Part shown: one piece after another, positions 63,363 through 64,000 of the stretch
Layout of the letters: each line of letters starts with the position of its first letter
Numbering within the stretch: the stretch's first letter is position 1
NCBI GenBank assembly: GCA_910579135.1
Contig: CAJTTM010000014.1
Span: 3,805-67,804, forward strand
Length of the DNA: 64,000 nucleotides
Origin: an uncultured Erysipelotrichales bacterium
GTDB lineage: Bacteria > Bacillota_I > Bacilli_A > Erysipelotrichales > Coprobacillaceae
Direction of reading: 5' to 3'
The notes under the pieces: model-generated
The model's database searches: none
What the model was told of the DNA's origin: nothing
The model's input: the letters and a program-made list of their open reading frames with translations, nothing else
Program-made: the position numbers and the translations under genes

Positions 63363-64000
63363 TTAAATATATTTAAAAATATCTTCTTCTTTTTCAATAT
63401 CAAAAACATTAATAATTAATTCATTCAATTCATCCTCATTACTACCATTAATTTTAATAACAATATGACTTGATAAATATCCTAGTTTTTTCATTAATAG
63501 ATTCGCAGCTGTTTCTTTCATTGTTTCTATCTTTCCATTTGTATAACCTCTTTTTTCACCAATGATTTCTCCTTCAATTCTTCCCATCTCTTTTAATTGT
63601 TCACATATCTCACACATTTCTATCACACCTTTCCTTTCTTCTTTATAATATTTGACCCATTTTTTTAAGACTTCACTATACATATCATTTGGATCAATAC
63701 AGTGAAAATCATGGATTAATCTTCCTAGTACTGTTTCTCTGTCTTGATTATCTCCATTCACATATATCATCTCTTGTCCTATATCTATCTTATCTCCTGT
63801 TTCGTCTATATAGCTATGTATATGATATATTGGTAATCCTCTTTTAAAATAATCTCCTTCGCATATGAAAATCATATAGCTTTCTGGAACTTCTTCATAT
63901 TCTGAACTTTTCTTTATTTCTTGTGTATCTATAAGACTAAGATTTAATCTTCCTCTTTTAGGATTGGCTCCTTTTTCTTTTCTCTGTATTTCTACATTGA
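63363..64000 (-). CDS. Rpn-family recombination-promoting nuclease/putative transposase, C-terminal part
   Basis: The frame is open to the window edge (about 212 residues seen); the 5' end lies outside. It has VEIQRKEKGANPKRGRLNLSLID, the (D/E)-x-K-like core of the PD-(D/E)XK fold in Rpn proteins, then VPESYMIFICEGDYFKRGLPIYHI and the late VLGRLIHDFHCIDPNDMY. A helical tail follows (QLKEMGRIEGEIIGEKRGYTNGKIETMKETA). Family members are RecA-independent recombination nucleases, widespread and often multi-copy. A short ORF beginning at 63875 is only an internal Met. Confidence 0.85.
   Translation of the reverse strand, partial: NVEIQRKEKGANPKRGRLNLSLIDTQEIKKSSEYEEVPESYMIFICEGDYFKRGLPIYHIHSYIDETGDKIDIGQEMIYVNGDNQDRETVLGRLIHDFHCIDPNDMYSEVLKKWVKYYKEERKGVIEMCEICEQLKEMGRIEGEIIGEKRGYTNGKIETMKETAANLLMKKLGYLSSHIVIKINGSNEDELNELIINVFDIEKEEDIFKYI

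Overview
The window is AT-rich (well under 35 percent GC by eye) Firmicutes DNA. Low-GC codon use, good Shine-Dalgarno sites, a spoIIA/sigF sporulation operon, cell-wall-linked surface glycosidases, a branched-chain amino acid ABC transporter and an NADP-type glutamate dehydrogenase suggest an anaerobic, spore-lineage gut bacterium. The mucin- and glycosaminoglycan-directed enzymes and the style of the surface anchors fit the Erysipelotrichia/Coprobacillaceae group best. That assignment is an inference, since no rRNA or tRNA gene is present to test it.

Layout. 1-2.4 kb: leftward glf, glycosyltransferase and PAP2 genes with stop/start overlaps. 2.7-6 kb: rightward P-type cation ATPase and deoC. 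6-10.8 kb: leftward branched-chain amino acid transporter (livJ, livH, livM, livG, livF). 11-15.3 kb: divergent deformylase-like gene, large fibro-slime/SHIRT surface protein, orphan PTS IIB, histidine phosphatase. 15.3-23.1 kb: SNF2 helicase and sbcC-sbcD behind a GNAT gene. 23.2-29.6 kb: histidine operon hisZ-G-D-B-H-A-F-IE, preceded by a leader peptide with five consecutive His codons and a terminator (attenuator). 30-36 kb: gdhA and a 1462-residue surface protein with a calcium-binding-type repeat array. 36.5-41.7 kb: HPr-kinase-like P-loop protein, signal peptidase I, sigF, spoIIAB, spoIIAA, dacF. 41.8-42.6 kb: two decayed neighbouring genes (DUF134 and NifX-like). 42.8-55.2 kb: a two-gene operon of giant secreted glycosidases, GH84 then GH20, with a LicT/SacY-type RNA antiterminator site and terminator in its leader. 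55.3-62.6 kb: a module holding a broken IS1182-like transposase, an ABC exporter locus, a small secreted protein gene and a PadR regulator, bracketed by two 520-bp copies of the 3' part of a ChbG-type deacetylase gene. 62.7-64 kb: a CmpB-family membrane protein and the 3' part of an Rpn-family nuclease gene.

How the parts work together. The GH84, GH20 and ChbG enzymes form an amino-sugar scavenging theme: terminal GlcNAc/GalNAc is released from host glycans at the cell surface and chito-oligosaccharides are deacetylated inside. The RNA antiterminator site ties the glycosidase operon to PTS-dependent control, and cre-like sites upstream of the HPr-kinase-like gene and near one surface-protein gene hint at catabolite control. 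Four large surface proteins (two fibro-slime/repeat adhesin-like proteins and the two glycosidases) end in related anchors with a KT(G/S)D motif in place of canonical LPXTG.

The items most worth a second look are the His leader-peptide attenuator, the antiterminator site, the excisable-looking PadR/ABC/secreted-protein module with an in-frame TGA in its first gene, and the HPr-kinase-like protein beside the forespore sigma-factor operon.
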